Of a DNA stretch of 64,000 nucleotides, positions 1-9,217 are shown piece by piece (positions within the stretch are counted from its first letter, which is position 1; every line of letters starts with the position of its first letter). A model generated the notes under the pieces. That model saw only the letters and a list, made by a program, of their open reading frames with translations, was not told the origin of the DNA and ran no database searches. This DNA is from Massilia rhizosphaerae (GTDB lineage: Bacteria; Pseudomonadota; Gammaproteobacteria; Burkholderiales; Burkholderiaceae_D): contig NZ_JADKYX010000029.1 in the NCBI RefSeq assembly GCF_016093545.1, positions 29,657 through 93,656 of the forward strand, in the 5' to 3' direction. A program made the position numbers and the translations under genes.

Positions 1-2366
1 TCGCCGAGATGGTTCTGCACCGGCGTGCCCGTCAGGCACAGGCGGTGGCGGGCGTCGAGCAGGCGCACCGTCTGCGCCGCCTTCGAGCGGCTGTTCTTGA
101 CGTACTGCGCTTCGTCCAGGATCAGCAGGTGATAGCGGTGCTTGCGCAGGGCCGGCTCGTCGCGCGCCAGCAAGGGATAGGTCGTCAGCACGAGGTCGGC
201 GTCGCCGATCCGGTCGAACAATGCTTTCCGGTCCTTGCCGTGCAGCAGCAGGACGCGCAAGCCGGGCGCGAAGCGCGCCGCTTCCGCCTGCCAGTTGCTC
301 ATCAGGCTGGTGGGCGCCACGACGAGCGCCGGCGCGTCCAGGCGGCCCGCCTCCTGTTCGGCGAGGATGTGGGCGAGCGTCTGGACCGTCTTGCCGAGCC
401 CCATGTCGTCGGCGAGGATGCCGCCGAAGCCGTATTCGCGCAGGAATTGCATCCAGTCCAGGCCCGTGCGCTGGTAGGGGCGCAGTTGCGCCCGCAGACC
501 GTCCGGCACCGCGACGGGGCGGATGCCGGCGAAATCGTGCAGCTTGCGGCCCAGCTCGCGCAGGCGGTCGCCGCCCAGCCAACGCAGCCGTGCCGCCCGT
601 TCCAGTTCCGCCAGGCGCGCGGCGTCCAGTGCCGGCAGGTGGATCTTCGCGCCGATGCGCTCGCTGAAATACAGTTCGCCCACCGTCGCGAGGATGGGTT
701 TCACGCGGCCCCACGGCAGCGCCACGCGCATCGAGCGGGACAGGTCCACCAGCAGCTCGGCGTCGTCCGCGCGGCCGGCCAGGGCCGCGGCATCGAAATC
801 GCGCGGCGCCGCGCGGATCATTTCCAGCAGCAGCGGCAACAGCGGATAGCGCTCGCCGGCCACGACGATGCCCAGCTCCAGGTCGAACCAGCCGTTGCCG
901 TCGGACTCGCCTTCGTCGAGGTCGGCATACCACGCCTCCACTTCCGCCAGGTCGTAGCGGAAGTCGCCGTCGACCTCGACCAGCCAGCCGGCCTCGCGCA
1001 GGCGCGGCAGGGCATCGCGCACGAAGGCGAGCCATGCGGACTCGTCCGGCAATGCCAGCGCGCCCCGCCACTCTTCGGGCAAGGCATCGTCCGGCAACGG
1101 CGCAAAGCCCAGCGCGGCCAGGCGCGCGGCGGCGGCGGCTTCGGCCGCCTGGTCGCGCACGATCACGTCGACGCCCTCCGCGTGCGTGTTGCGCAGCACG
1201 GGTTCGTCGACGCCTTCCGTCGAGAGGCCGTCGTACTCGAACGTCAGGACGGCGACGTCGTGCCAGACCCAGTCGCGCCGCACCGGTATCTGCCGGCTGT
1301 CCAGCAGCAGGCACGGCACGGGCACGACGTCGCGCCGCTCGCGCACGTGCAGCGTGGCCGGCGGGGGGATGAAGCCGTCCAGTCCCAGTTCCGCCACGCG
1401 GCCCGCGACGCCGTTGCGCTGTTCTCCCCGCAGCGTCGGCGCCTGCGCGACCAGGTCGAGCACGGCCGCCGGCGGCATGGCGGCGAATTGCGCCGGCAGC
1501 GCCACCGCGCCCACCGTCAGGCCGTCCAGGTAGTAGATGGGGTCGGTCGGATACGTGTGCTCGAACGAAACGCCGTCGTCCACGCGCCAGCCCAGCGTCA
1601 CGGCGTCGCGGCCGGCGCCGTCCTCGATCCAGGCCGGCGTCATGTGGCGGGTCGGCCCCGGCAGCACCCGTTCCAGGTGGCCGTACTTGGCGGCCTTCAG
1701 CGAGTCCGCCCGCCACAACCATCCCTCGGCGCTCAGCCTGGACAGCAGCGCGGCGCCGAATACGCCCGAGGGCGTCGACGTCATGTGGCTCAGCTTCATC
1801 GCGCCCAGCAGGCGCAGCGTGTCTTCGTGCTCGCGCGGCACGTAGGGCGGCCGGAACGTCAACAGGCGCAGCGGCTCGTTCTCGAGCACGGCCTCGGCGA
1901 CGCTGCCGTCCGCGCGCAGGCGGACGATGTACGGATGCAGGCCCGGCACATTGCCCTTGCGTTCCGGGACGAGGACGTACGCAAGCTGGAGCGACGCATC
2001 GCGCACGGCCGCTTGCGCCGCCTGCAAGGTGTGCCTGAAGGCCGCCAGCCGCTGCAGCCAGCCCTCGACCGCGGCCGGCACGCCCGCCGTGCCGCGTTCC
2101 AGCTCGGTCAGCAGCACGGCCACGACGTGCTTGCAGTTGTAGGTCATGGGACAGCTGCAGTCGCCGCTGAACCGGACGCCGCGCTTGTCGGATTTCACGC
2201 GGATCGTCTGCCGGTAGCGGCTGGAACCGCTGCCCTCGACTGCGCCGCGGATCTTGTCGCCGTCGGCCTCGATCTCGACGACCCGCTCCTGGCGGGCATA
2301 CGCCTCGCCGCGCGCAAAGGTGCCGGGGTCGAATTGCCGTTTGATGTCGTCGCGCGTGAATTCCAT
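1..2366 (-). CDS. SWIM zinc-finger SNF2-family helicase (3' part beyond window)
   Basis: A Swi2/Snf2-type ATP-dependent DNA translocase, probably acting in DNA repair or transcription recycling. The frame is open from an ATG at 2366 and runs off the left edge, so about 788 residues are visible and the C-terminal helicase lobe is missing. Near residues 67-77 there is a SWIM zinc finger (CSCP...CKHVV). The helicase motifs follow late: motif I GLGKT around residue 655, motif Ia APTSLMSNWQ, motif II DEAQ around 750 and motif III TGTPVQN around 777. A long region of about 550 residues between SWIM and ATPase is typical of bacterial SWIM-SNF2 proteins. The long open frame on the opposite strand is a codon-bias shadow. 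The function is a family assignment; the partner genes lie outside the window. Confidence 0.93.
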   Translation of the reverse strand, partial: MEFTRDDIKRQFDPGTFARGEAYARQERVVEIEADGDKIRGAVEGSGSSRYRQTIRVKSDKRGVRFSGDCSCPMTYNCKHVVAVLLTELERGTAGVPAAVEGWLQRLAAFRHTLQAAQAAVRDASLQLAYVLVPERKGNVPGLHPYIVRLRADGSVAEAVLENEPLRLLTFRPPYVPREHEDTLRLLGAMKLSHMTSTPSGVFGAALLSRLSAEGWLWRADSLKAAKYGHLERVLPGPTRHMTPAWIEDGAGRDAVTLGWRVDDGVSFEHTYPTDPIYYLDGLTVGAVALPAQFAAMPPAAVLDLVAQAPTLRGEQRNGVAGRVAELGLDGFIPPPATLHVRERRDVVPVPCLLLDSRQIPVRRDWVWHDVAVLTFEYDGLSTEGVDEPVLRNTHAEGVDVIVRDQAAEAAAAARLAALGFAPLPDDALPEEWRGALALPDESAWLAFVRDALPRLREAGWLVEVDGDFRYDLAEVEAWYADLDEGESDGNGWFDLELGIVVAGERYPLLPLLLEMIRAAPRDFDAAALAGRADDAELLVDLSRSMRVALPWGRVKPILATVGELYFSERIGAKIHLPALDAARLAELERAARLRWLGGDRLRELGRKLHDFAGIRPVAVPDGLRAQLRPYQRTGLDWMQFLREYGFGGILADDMGLGKTVQTLAHILAEQEAGRLDAPALVVAPTSLMSNWQAEAARFAPGLRVLLLHGKDRKALFDRIGDADLVLTTYPLLARDEPALRKHRYHLLILDEAQYVKNSRSKAAQTVRLLDARHRLCLTGTPVQNHLG

Positions 2367-2446
2367 GAGCCGATGAACGATGAACGAATCGAGGCGCCAT
2401 TATCCACGATCGCCGCGCCGTGCCGCATGGGCGGCGTTGACGGACG

Positions 2447-2962
2447 TCAGGCCGGCTGCGCCACCCGCGCCGCGCGCGCCATGCGCAGGATCGTCGTGAC
2501 GTTGACGAGCGCAATGACGATCTCGAGCGCCGTGCCGCCGATCGAGCCGGCGATGATGTTATTCGCGATCCACAGGCAAGTCCCGCACAGCATCACGAGC
2601 CGCATGGGGACGCCGCGCAGCAGGAACAGCGCGAGCGTGCCGACGCACGATGCGCCCAAGGGCAGCCAGTCGGTCGCGCGCGTGGCGAGCGACAGCCCGA
2701 GCACGAGATTCATGGCGACGACGCCGGCCGCCACCCAGCGCGAGCGCGTGTACAGGGCCAGCACGGAACGCAGCAGCGACATCGTCGAGCTGGCGACGGC
2801 CGTCGGGTTGCCGAGCAGGGCGAAGTGGACGATGTAGGCCAGGCATTCGCCGGCCATGAACAGCTTGAAGCGGCGGTCGTCCTTTTGCGTGAACGAGGCG
2901 ACGCCGAGGACGAACGCGATATAGCCGACGCATTGCGCCGGCGCGAACCAGTCGAGGGACAT
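2447..2962 (-). CDS. YgjV-family inner membrane protein
   Basis: A 171-residue, strongly hydrophobic protein resembling the YgjV (Imp-YgjV) family of small inner-membrane proteins of unknown role. Several hydrophobic segments alternate with short loops; an early loop reads FTQKDDRRFKLFMAGE, and the C-terminal half contains LWIANNIIAGSIGGTALE, both in the style of this family. The start used (MSLDWF) gives the usual family length. It lies 80 bp upstream of, and reads in the same direction as, the helicase gene, so co-transcription is possible. No catalytic residues are recognisable and I infer no specific substrate. Confidence 0.75.
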   Translation of the reverse strand: MSLDWFAPAQCVGYIAFVLGVASFTQKDDRRFKLFMAGECLAYIVHFALLGNPTAVASSTMSLLRSVLALYTRSRWVAAGVVAMNLVLGLSLATRATDWLPLGASCVGTLALFLLRGVPMRLVMLCGTCLWIANNIIAGSIGGTALEIVIALVNVTTILRMARAARVAQPA

Positions 2963-3080
2963 GGAGACAAACGGATGGGCGGAGGGAACCCGATATTATA
3001 AAGCAGCGTCCGCGCCGCTTCGTCTAGAATGACCGGGCAGTCCCGCCAACCGATGTCCGATGTTTTCAAAGGAGATTCCC

Positions 3081-3455
3081 ATGAAAGCCGTGAACCTTGG
3101 TATTGCCTGCCTGTCCGCCCTGCTCGCCGTCGCCGCCCACGCCGCCGCTCCGGCGCCCGTCAAGAAAGTCGACGGCATCCTCGTCGACGCCCGCGGCATG
3201 ACGGTCTACACCTTCGACAAGGACGTGGCCGGCAGCGGCAAGAGCGCGTGCACGGGCCCGTGCGCGCAAAACTGGCCGGCCGTGAAGGCGGGCGACGCGC
3301 CCCTGGCCCCGCCCTATTCCGCCATCGTGCGCGAGGACGGCACGAAGCAGCTCGCCTATCAAGGCAAGCCGCTGTACACATTCGTCAAGGACAAGAAAGC
3401 GGGCGAGCGCACGGGCGACAAGAAGTTGAACGCCTGGCACGTCGTGACGGATTGA
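3081..3455 (+). CDS. Secreted repeat protein (COG4315/lipoprotein-repeat family)
   Basis: A 124-residue exported protein. An N-terminal signal peptide (MKAVNLGIACLSALLAVAAHA) precedes two copies of the 'secreted repeat' motif: GMTVYTFDKD near residues 45-55 and GKPLYTFVKDKK near 100. A conserved CTGPCAQNWPAVK segment sits between them. Proteins of this family are common in Gram-negatives, often annotated as predicted lipoproteins; their function is unknown. This one lacks a lipobox Cys, so a soluble periplasmic location is likely. I chose the start at 3081 because AAGGAG lies just upstream and the signal peptide begins there; an in-frame ATG 21 bases earlier has no such support. Confidence 0.85.
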   Translation: MKAVNLGIACLSALLAVAAHAAAPAPVKKVDGILVDARGMTVYTFDKDVAGSGKSACTGPCAQNWPAVKAGDAPLAPPYSAIVREDGTKQLAYQGKPLYTFVKDKKAGERTGDKKLNAWHVVTD

Positions 3456-3470
3456 GCGGCCGGGTCGTAC

Positions 3471-4619
3471 TCAACGCGCGCCGTCGCGCACGACCCGCAG
3501 CTTGGTCAACTGGCCGCGGCGGTAGGTGTACAGCGTGAGCGCGGCGTCGCGCAGGTCGCCGTTCGCATCGAAGGCGATGGTGCCCGTGATGCCCTGGTAC
3601 TTGATGCGCGCCAGCGCCGGCAGGAACGTCGCCGGATCGGACGATCCGGCCGCGCGCATGGCGGCCGCGAACGTCATCGTCGCGTCGTAGGCGTACGGCG
3701 CGTACGTCTGGAACGCCATGCCGTAGCGCTTCCGGTAGCGCGCCGCGAAGGCCGCCATGCCCGCTTCGAGCGGCCCGTCGACGCCGCCCGCCACCACGCA
3801 GACGACCTTGTCGTCGCCGAGCGCGCTGCCCGCCAGCTGCGGCAGCTTTTCCGAACACACGCCGTCGCCCGACACGAACTTCGCGGCGATGCCCAGCGCC
3901 TGCATCTGCTTGAGCATGGGACCGGCGGTGGCGTCCATGCCGCCGTAGAAGATCACGTCCGGCCGGCGCGCGCGGATCTGCGTGAGGATGGCGCTGAAAT
4001 CCGTCGCGCGGTCGTTGGTGAACTGGCGGCTGACGATCTCCGCGCCCCCGAGCCGCTTGACGTCCTTCGCGAACTGGTCGGCCAGGCCCTGGCCGAACGC
4101 GGTGCGGTCGTCGATGACGGCGATCTTTTTCGCCTTGAGCGTGTCGACCGCGTAATTCGCCAGCACGCGGCCCACGAGGTCGTCGTTGGCGACGACGCGG
4201 AACGACGTCTTGTAGCCCTGGTGCGTGTACAGCGGCGTCGTGGCGGCCGGCGAGATCTGCGGGATGCCGGCGCTGTCGTAGATCTTCGACGCGGGCACCG
4301 TCGTGCCGGAATTCAGGTGGCCGACGACGGCCACCACGCCACCGTCGACGAGTTTCTGCGCGACGGCCGTGCCGAGCTTCGGGTCGCTGCCGTCGTCCTC
4401 CGCCTGCAGCACCCACTTGACCTTCTTGCCGCCTATCGTCGCGCCCTGCGCGTTCAAGTCATCGATCGCCAAGCGGGCGCCGTTCTCGATGTCCTTGCCC
4501 TGGTGCGCGCTGGGGCCGGACAGCGGCGACGCGCTGCCGATCCTCACTTCCGACTGGGCGTGAGCGGCCGGGACAATGGCCAGGACGGCCGCGGCGGCGG
4601 CGATGAGGGTCGAACGCAT
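3471..4619 (-). CDS. Branched-chain amino acid ABC transporter substrate-binding protein (LivJ/K type)
   Basis: A periplasmic binding protein (382 residues) of the Peripla_BP_6 class that delivers branched-chain amino acids or related ligands to an ABC importer. The signal peptide (MRSTLIAAAAAVLAIVPAAHAQ) is followed by the hallmark opening VRIGSASPLSGPSAHQGKD, then VVAVVGHLNSGTTVPASKIY and ISPAATTPLYT in the first lobe. The start at 4619 has AAGGAG five to ten bases upstream; a longer reading from 4691 adds a non-conserved tail. No permease or ATPase genes are adjacent, so this is an orphan binding protein in this window. It converges with the upstream small secreted gene, leaving a 15-bp gap. 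Confidence 0.92.
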   Translation of the reverse strand: MRSTLIAAAAAVLAIVPAAHAQSEVRIGSASPLSGPSAHQGKDIENGARLAIDDLNAQGATIGGKKVKWVLQAEDDGSDPKLGTAVAQKLVDGGVVAVVGHLNSGTTVPASKIYDSAGIPQISPAATTPLYTHQGYKTSFRVVANDDLVGRVLANYAVDTLKAKKIAVIDDRTAFGQGLADQFAKDVKRLGGAEIVSRQFTNDRATDFSAILTQIRARRPDVIFYGGMDATAGPMLKQMQALGIAAKFVSGDGVCSEKLPQLAGSALGDDKVVCVVAGGVDGPLEAGMAAFAARYRKRYGMAFQTYAPYAYDATMTFAAAMRAAGSSDPATFLPALARIKYQGITGTIAFDANGDLRDAALTLYTYRRGQLTKLRVVRDGAR

Positions 4620-4705
4620 GGGGGCTCCTTGGGCTTTACGCCGTAGCATACCATCCGGGGTGCCGCTGGAATTTCGCGCCGGCGTCCCCATGTAAGCGCG
4701 GTCCC

Positions 4706-5566
4706 ATGCTCATCACCACACGCCCTCTCCCGCTCGCGGCCGCGCTGGCCGCCGTATCGTTCGCGGTCGCCGCCGCCCCCGCGCGTGCGGACGAGCTCGC
4801 CAATCTCATCAATGCGTGGCGTACCGCGCCGGGCACCTGCGACGGCCGTCCCGCCCCGCCGGTGGAAAGGCTGGCCGTCGAGCCGGCGCTGTCCCGCATC
4901 CGCATCGGTCCCGGCACCTTTCTCGAATCGGCGCTGCAGGACGCCGGCTACCAGGCCGAGCATGCGGAGGCGATCACGGTGTCGGGGCCGCCGGATGCGC
5001 GCGCGGCGCTGGATGCCATCGGCCAACCATATTGCCGCACGCTGCGCGCGGCGGAATTCGCCGCGATCGGCACGGCGCACGTCGGCACCGAGTGGCAGAT
5101 CGTGCTGGCGCGGCCCGTCGTCATTCCGCCGCTGCCCGACTGGCCGGCGGCGGGACAGGACATCCTCGCGCTCGTGAACGCGGCGCGCGCCCGGCCGCGC
5201 ACGTGCGGCACGCGGACGTTCGGCCCCGCCGGACCGCTCGCGTGGAATCCGCTGCTGGGCCGGGCCGCCCTCGCGCACAGCACCGACATGGCGCAGAAAC
5301 ACTATTTCAACCACGAGCAACCGGACGGCAGCCTCCCCGCCGACCGCGCGACGGCCGCCGGCTACCGCTGGGTCCGCGTGGGCGAGAACATCGCGTCGGG
5401 CCAGCGCACGCCCGAGGAAGCCGTCGCCTCCTGGCTGGACAGTCCGGGCCACTGCGCCAACATCATGAATCCCGCCTTCACGGAAATGGGCGCGGCCTAT
5501 GCGATCAATCCGCGCAACCGCAACCGCACGGCCTATTGGACCCAGGTCTTCGGCACGCCGCTTTAG
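4706..5566 (+). CDS. Secreted CAP-domain (SCP/PR-1-like) protein
   Basis: A 286-residue exported protein. A signal peptide ends near APARA (residue 28), then comes a poorly conserved region (30-150) and a C-terminal CAP domain (about 155-286). CAP signatures are visible: LVNAARARPRTCG, HSTDMAQKHYFNHEQPDG, GENIASGQ, and the W-x-x-SPGHCANIMNPAFTEMG block carrying conserved His and Glu positions. The two-part layout, with a first domain also rich in NAWRTAPGTC-type residues, suggests an internal duplication in which the first copy has decayed. Bacterial CAP proteins are secreted; biochemical roles are mostly unknown. It diverges from the binding-protein gene across 86 bp. Confidence 0.88.
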   Translation: MLITTRPLPLAAALAAVSFAVAAAPARADELANLINAWRTAPGTCDGRPAPPVERLAVEPALSRIRIGPGTFLESALQDAGYQAEHAEAITVSGPPDARAALDAIGQPYCRTLRAAEFAAIGTAHVGTEWQIVLARPVVIPPLPDWPAAGQDILALVNAARARPRTCGTRTFGPAGPLAWNPLLGRAALAHSTDMAQKHYFNHEQPDGSLPADRATAAGYRWVRVGENIASGQRTPEEAVASWLDSPGHCANIMNPAFTEMGAAYAINPRNRNRTAYWTQVFGTPL

Positions 5567-5709
5567 TGCAATGGGTTCGGCCTTTTGACTTGTATCAAAT
5601 ACTTCATAACACGGATAACGCTATTCTGGTTTGACATGTCATGCAGCCCAACCACCGGCCGCGCATGACGCTTTCCGGTCGATCGTCGCAACCGATCCAC
5701 CAAGCCAGC

Positions 5710-7203
5710 ATGCATACAACGCCGCCTTCCGCCCGCTCCGCTCCGCCCAGCCTGCCGCGTCATCCATCAGCCCTCGCCCCGCTGCTGCTCGCCGCCACGT
5801 TGGCCGGCTGCGCGGCCGTCGGTCCGGACTACCGCGCGCCCGGGCCCGCGGTCCCCGCAGGCTGGCATACCGGCCTGCAAGGCGGCTTGCACAGTGCGGA
5901 TGCCGATGCCGATGCAGCGGCGCGCACACGATGGTGGCGCCGGTTCGACGACGCGACGCTGTCGACATTGGTGGAGACGGCACTGGCCGCCAACCGCGAC
6001 CTGCATGGCGCCCAGGCTGCGCTGCGTGGCGCGCGTGCGCGCAGGATCGTCGCCGGCACCGCCTTCTACCCGACGGTGGGGACGACGCTGTCCGGCAGGC
6101 GCACGACGCCGTCCCTGTCCGCGGCGGGCCCGGCATTGTATGCGGCCGGGTTCGACGCGAGCTGGGAGCCGGACGTGTTCGGCGGCAAGCGGCGCGCGGC
6201 CGAGGCAGCCCAGGCCGACCTGGAACGCAGCGCGGCGACGCTGGCGGCCACGCAAACGTCGCTGGCGGCCGAGGTGGCGCTGAATTACGTGGCACTGCGC
6301 GGCTACCAGACGCGTCTTGCCATTGCGCGCAGCAATCTGGCCAGCCAGTCCGAAACCCTGCAGCTCACCGAATGGCGCACGCAGGCGGGCCTGGTGGGAT
6401 CGCTGCAGCTGGAGCAGGCGCGCGCCAACCGGGAGCAGACCCGCGCCCAGATCCCGGCGCTCGAAACGAGCCTGGCGCAGGCGCGCAACCGCCTCGCCGT
6501 CCTGACCGGTCGAGCGCCGGGCGCCGTCGACGCGCAACTGGCCGTCGCCACCGGCATCCCGGCCATGCCCGCCACGCTCGCCGTCGGTATTCCCGCCGAC
6601 ACCCTCCGCCGCCGTCCCGACGTTCGTGCGGCCGAACGCCTGCTGGCGGCCGAGACGGCGCGCGTCGGCCAGGCGCAGGCGGCGCGCTACCCCGACTTCA
6701 GCCTGTCGGGCTCGATCGGCCTCGACGCGTTCACGCCGGGCACGCTGGCCAGCGGCACGGTCAACCGTTCGCTGGCCGCTTCGGTCGCCGCGACGATCTT
6801 CGATGGCGGCCGGCTCCGGCAACAGGTCGCCGTCCAGGATGCCGTGCGCGAGCAGGCACTGTACGCCTATCAAGCGGCGGTGCTGACGGCGCTCGAGGAC
6901 GTGGAGAACGCCCTGGTCGCGTTTGCGCGCAGCAAGGAACGCCAGGCCGCGCTGGACGCCGCCGCCACGGCCGCGCGACAGGCCGCCCAGCTTGCCAGCC
7001 AGCAGTATGCAAGCGGTATCATCGATTTCCAGACCGTGCTCGACACGCAGCGCAGCGTGCTGGCACTGCAAGATGCGCTGGCCGCCGCGCAGGCCGACGG
7101 CGCCACTGCCGTGGTCCAGCTGTACAAGGCGCTCGGCGGCGGCTGGGAACCCGCAGCCGCGCCCCCCATCTCCAACGACACGACTGCAAGCCATCCGCCA
7201 TGA
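5710..7203 (+). CDS. NodT-family outer-membrane efflux lipoprotein
   Basis: An outer-membrane factor of the OprM/NodT family, the exit duct of a tripartite efflux pump. The lipobox LAGC gives a mature lipidated N-terminus, followed by VGPDYRAPG, the classic family start. Two OEP repeats follow, with NRDLHGAQAALRGARA and PDVRAAERLLAAETARVGQAQA in matching positions. No clear ribosome site marks the start. I prefer the ATG at 5710 (MHTTPPSARS), but an in-frame ATG at 5641 would extend the leader by 23 residues. The stop overlaps the next start (ATGA). First gene of a four-gene efflux operon. Confidence 0.92.
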   Translation: MHTTPPSARSAPPSLPRHPSALAPLLLAATLAGCAAVGPDYRAPGPAVPAGWHTGLQGGLHSADADADAAARTRWWRRFDDATLSTLVETALAANRDLHGAQAALRGARARRIVAGTAFYPTVGTTLSGRRTTPSLSAAGPALYAAGFDASWEPDVFGGKRRAAEAAQADLERSAATLAATQTSLAAEVALNYVALRGYQTRLAIARSNLASQSETLQLTEWRTQAGLVGSLQLEQARANREQTRAQIPALETSLAQARNRLAVLTGRAPGAVDAQLAVATGIPAMPATLAVGIPADTLRRRPDVRAAERLLAAETARVGQAQAARYPDFSLSGSIGLDAFTPGTLASGTVNRSLAASVAATIFDGGRLRQQVAVQDAVREQALYAYQAAVLTALEDVENALVAFARSKERQAALDAAATAARQAAQLASQQYASGIIDFQTVLDTQRSVLALQDALAAAQADGATAVVQLYKALGGGWEPAAAPPISNDTTASHPP

Positions 7204-8492
7204 ACGATCGCAGCGCATCGGAAAACAAGCAAGTCAACGCCGTGTTGCAAGCCGGCGCGCGCGGCCTGCTGGCCAGACGCCGCGGCTGGATCGCGGCCGC
7301 CGTCGTCGTATTGGTCGCGGCCGGCGCCGCAGCCCTGCACTTCAGCGGCGGCGCGCCGCAGACGCGTTATGTGACCGAGCCGGCCGCGCGCGGCAAACTC
7401 GTCGTCACCGTGTCGGCGACGGGCACACTGCAGCCGACCAACAAGGTCGACGTCGGCAGCGAATTGTCCGGCATCGTGGAAAGCGTCTTCGTGGACGACA
7501 ACGACCACGTGCGGAAAGGCCAGCCGCTGGCGCGCCTGGACGTGTCCAAACTCCAGGACCAGGTCAGCAAATCCGTCGCCGCATTGCGCGCGGCCGAGGC
7601 GCAGGTCATGCAGACGCAGGCCACGGCCGACGAGGCGCGCGCCAACCTGGCGCGCCTGAAGCAGGTCGCGGACCTGTCGGGCGGCAAGGTACCGTCGAAG
7701 GCCGAACTGGAGACAGCGGAGGCGACGCTCAAGCGCGCCATCGCCGCCGGGGCAAGCGCGCAGGCAGCGGTCGGGCAGGCGCGCGCCGGCCTGAAGTCGG
7801 ATGAGACCAACCTGCGCAAGGCAACGATCGTCTCGCCGATCGACGGCGTCGTGCTGTCGCGCAAGGTCGAGCCGGGCCAGACGGTGGCCGCATCCCTGCA
7901 GGCGCCGGTGCTGTTCACGCTGGCCGAGAACCTCAAGCAGATGAAGCTCGAAGTCGACGTCGACGAAGCCGACGTCGGCCAGGTCCGCGACGGCCAACCC
8001 GCCACGTTCAAGGTCGATGCCTATCCGAACCGCGACTACCCGTCCCGGATCACGCGCACGGCGTACGGCTCGCAGACCAAGGAGGGCGTCGTGTCCTACC
8101 TGACCGTGCTCGAAGTGAACAACGACGACATGAGCCTGCGCCCCGGCATGACGGCCACGGCGGCGATCGTCACGGCGGCACGGAACGATGCCCTGCTGGT
8201 GCCGAACGCCGCGCTGCGCTTTTCGCCGCCGTCGGGGCAAACGAACGCCGCCGCCGGCCAACAGAAGCGCAGCGTACTCGCCAGCCTGATGCCGCGACCG
8301 CCTTCGAACCGGGGCAAACAATCCCGTTCCACCGCGGCCAAGGGACAGCAGGTATGGGTCTTGCGCAACGGCGAGCCGGTGGCCGTGCCCGTCACTGTCG
8401 GCGTCAGCGATGGCAAGCACACCGAGATCCTCGCCGGCGACCTGCAGCCCGGCACGCCCGTGATCACCGAGAGCCAGGGTGCCGCGAAATGA
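7200..8492 (+). CDS. MacA-like periplasmic adaptor (HlyD/RND-type membrane fusion protein)
   Basis: A 430-residue membrane fusion protein linking a MacB-type transporter to the outer-membrane duct. An N-terminal anchor (IAAAVVVLVAAGAAALHF, about residues 30-47) is followed by a biotinyl-lipoyl half motif (VSATGTLQPTNKVDVGSELSG), a helical hairpin rich in Ala/Gln/Lys (about 120-205), the second lipoyl half (IVSPIDGVVLSRKVEPGQTV) and beta-barrel and membrane-proximal domains. A low-complexity insert with RPPSNRGKQSRSTAAKGQQ near residue 365 interrupts the last domain. Both ends overlap neighbouring genes by four bases, which points to translational coupling. Confidence 0.93.
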   Translation: MNDRSASENKQVNAVLQAGARGLLARRRGWIAAAVVVLVAAGAAALHFSGGAPQTRYVTEPAARGKLVVTVSATGTLQPTNKVDVGSELSGIVESVFVDDNDHVRKGQPLARLDVSKLQDQVSKSVAALRAAEAQVMQTQATADEARANLARLKQVADLSGGKVPSKAELETAEATLKRAIAAGASAQAAVGQARAGLKSDETNLRKATIVSPIDGVVLSRKVEPGQTVAASLQAPVLFTLAENLKQMKLEVDVDEADVGQVRDGQPATFKVDAYPNRDYPSRITRTAYGSQTKEGVVSYLTVLEVNNDDMSLRPGMTATAAIVTAARNDALLVPNAALRFSPPSGQTNAAAGQQKRSVLASLMPRPPSNRGKQSRSTAAKGQQVWVLRNGEPVAVPVTVGVSDGKHTEILAGDLQPGTPVITESQGAAK

Positions 8493-9217
8493 ACGACCGC
8501 GACGCCGGCGACGCGGCGCTGGAACCGTTGATCCGCTTTGTCGACATCACCAAGACCTTTGGCGAGGGAACGGCCGCTTTCCAGGCGTTACGCGGGGTGA
8601 GCTTCGCGATCGGCAAAGGCGAGTACGTCGCCATCATGGGGCCGAGCGGCTCCGGCAAATCGACGGCGATGAACATCCTGGGCTGCCTGGACACGGCCAC
8701 CTCCGGCGCATACTATTTTTCCGGCGCACCGGTGCACGAGCTGGACCGAAAGCAGCGCGCGCTGTTGCGGCGCCACTACCTCGGCTTCGTATTCCAGGGC
8801 TTTAATCTGCTGGGCCGCACGAGTGCGCTCGAAAACGTCGAGCTGCCTTTGTTGTACCGCGGCATGGCGCCCGCCGAGCGGCGCACGGCCGCCATGGCGG
8901 CGCTCGCGGCGGTGGGCCTGCATGGCTGGGAGCACCATGTACCGGCCCAACTGTCCGGCGGCCAGCAGCAGCGCGTGGCCATCGCGCGCGCGATCGTCAC
9001 CGATCCGCTGGTGCTGCTGGCCGACGAGCCTACCGGCAACCTCGACACGGTGCGCGGCCGCGAGATCATGGATTTGCTGACGGCCCTTAACCGCGACAAG
9101 GGCATTACGGTGCTGATGGTGACGCACGAGCCGGACATGGCGGCGTACACCCGCCGCATCATCCGCTTCGTCGACGGCCAGGTCGAATCCGACGTCCGCA
9201 ACGAGGAGCATGCCTGA
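8489..9217 (+). CDS. MacB-type ABC transporter ATP-binding protein
   Basis: A 242-residue ATPase of the LolD/MacB N-terminal family that powers the mechanotransmission efflux pump encoded around it. Walker A (GPSGSGKST), Q-loop FQGFNLLGR, signature LSGGQQQRVAIARA, Walker B VLLADEPTGNLD and the switch His in VTHEP are all intact. In E. coli MacB the ATPase and permease are fused; here they are two coupled genes, an arrangement common for related systems. The start at 8489 overlaps the adaptor stop (ATGA), and the stop overlaps the permease start by one base. Confidence 0.95.
   Translation: MNDRDAGDAALEPLIRFVDITKTFGEGTAAFQALRGVSFAIGKGEYVAIMGPSGSGKSTAMNILGCLDTATSGAYYFSGAPVHELDRKQRALLRRHYLGFVFQGFNLLGRTSALENVELPLLYRGMAPAERRTAAMAALAAVGLHGWEHHVPAQLSGGQQQRVAIARAIVTDPLVLLADEPTGNLDTVRGREIMDLLTALNRDKGITVLMVTHEPDMAAYTRRIIRFVDGQVESDVRNEEHA

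Noticed and set aside
9..2837. 942-codon plus-strand open frame
   Set aside because: Antisense shadow of the SNF2 helicase; Arg/Ala/Gln/His-rich with no motif. The real helicase frame on the minus strand has all SNF2 motifs.
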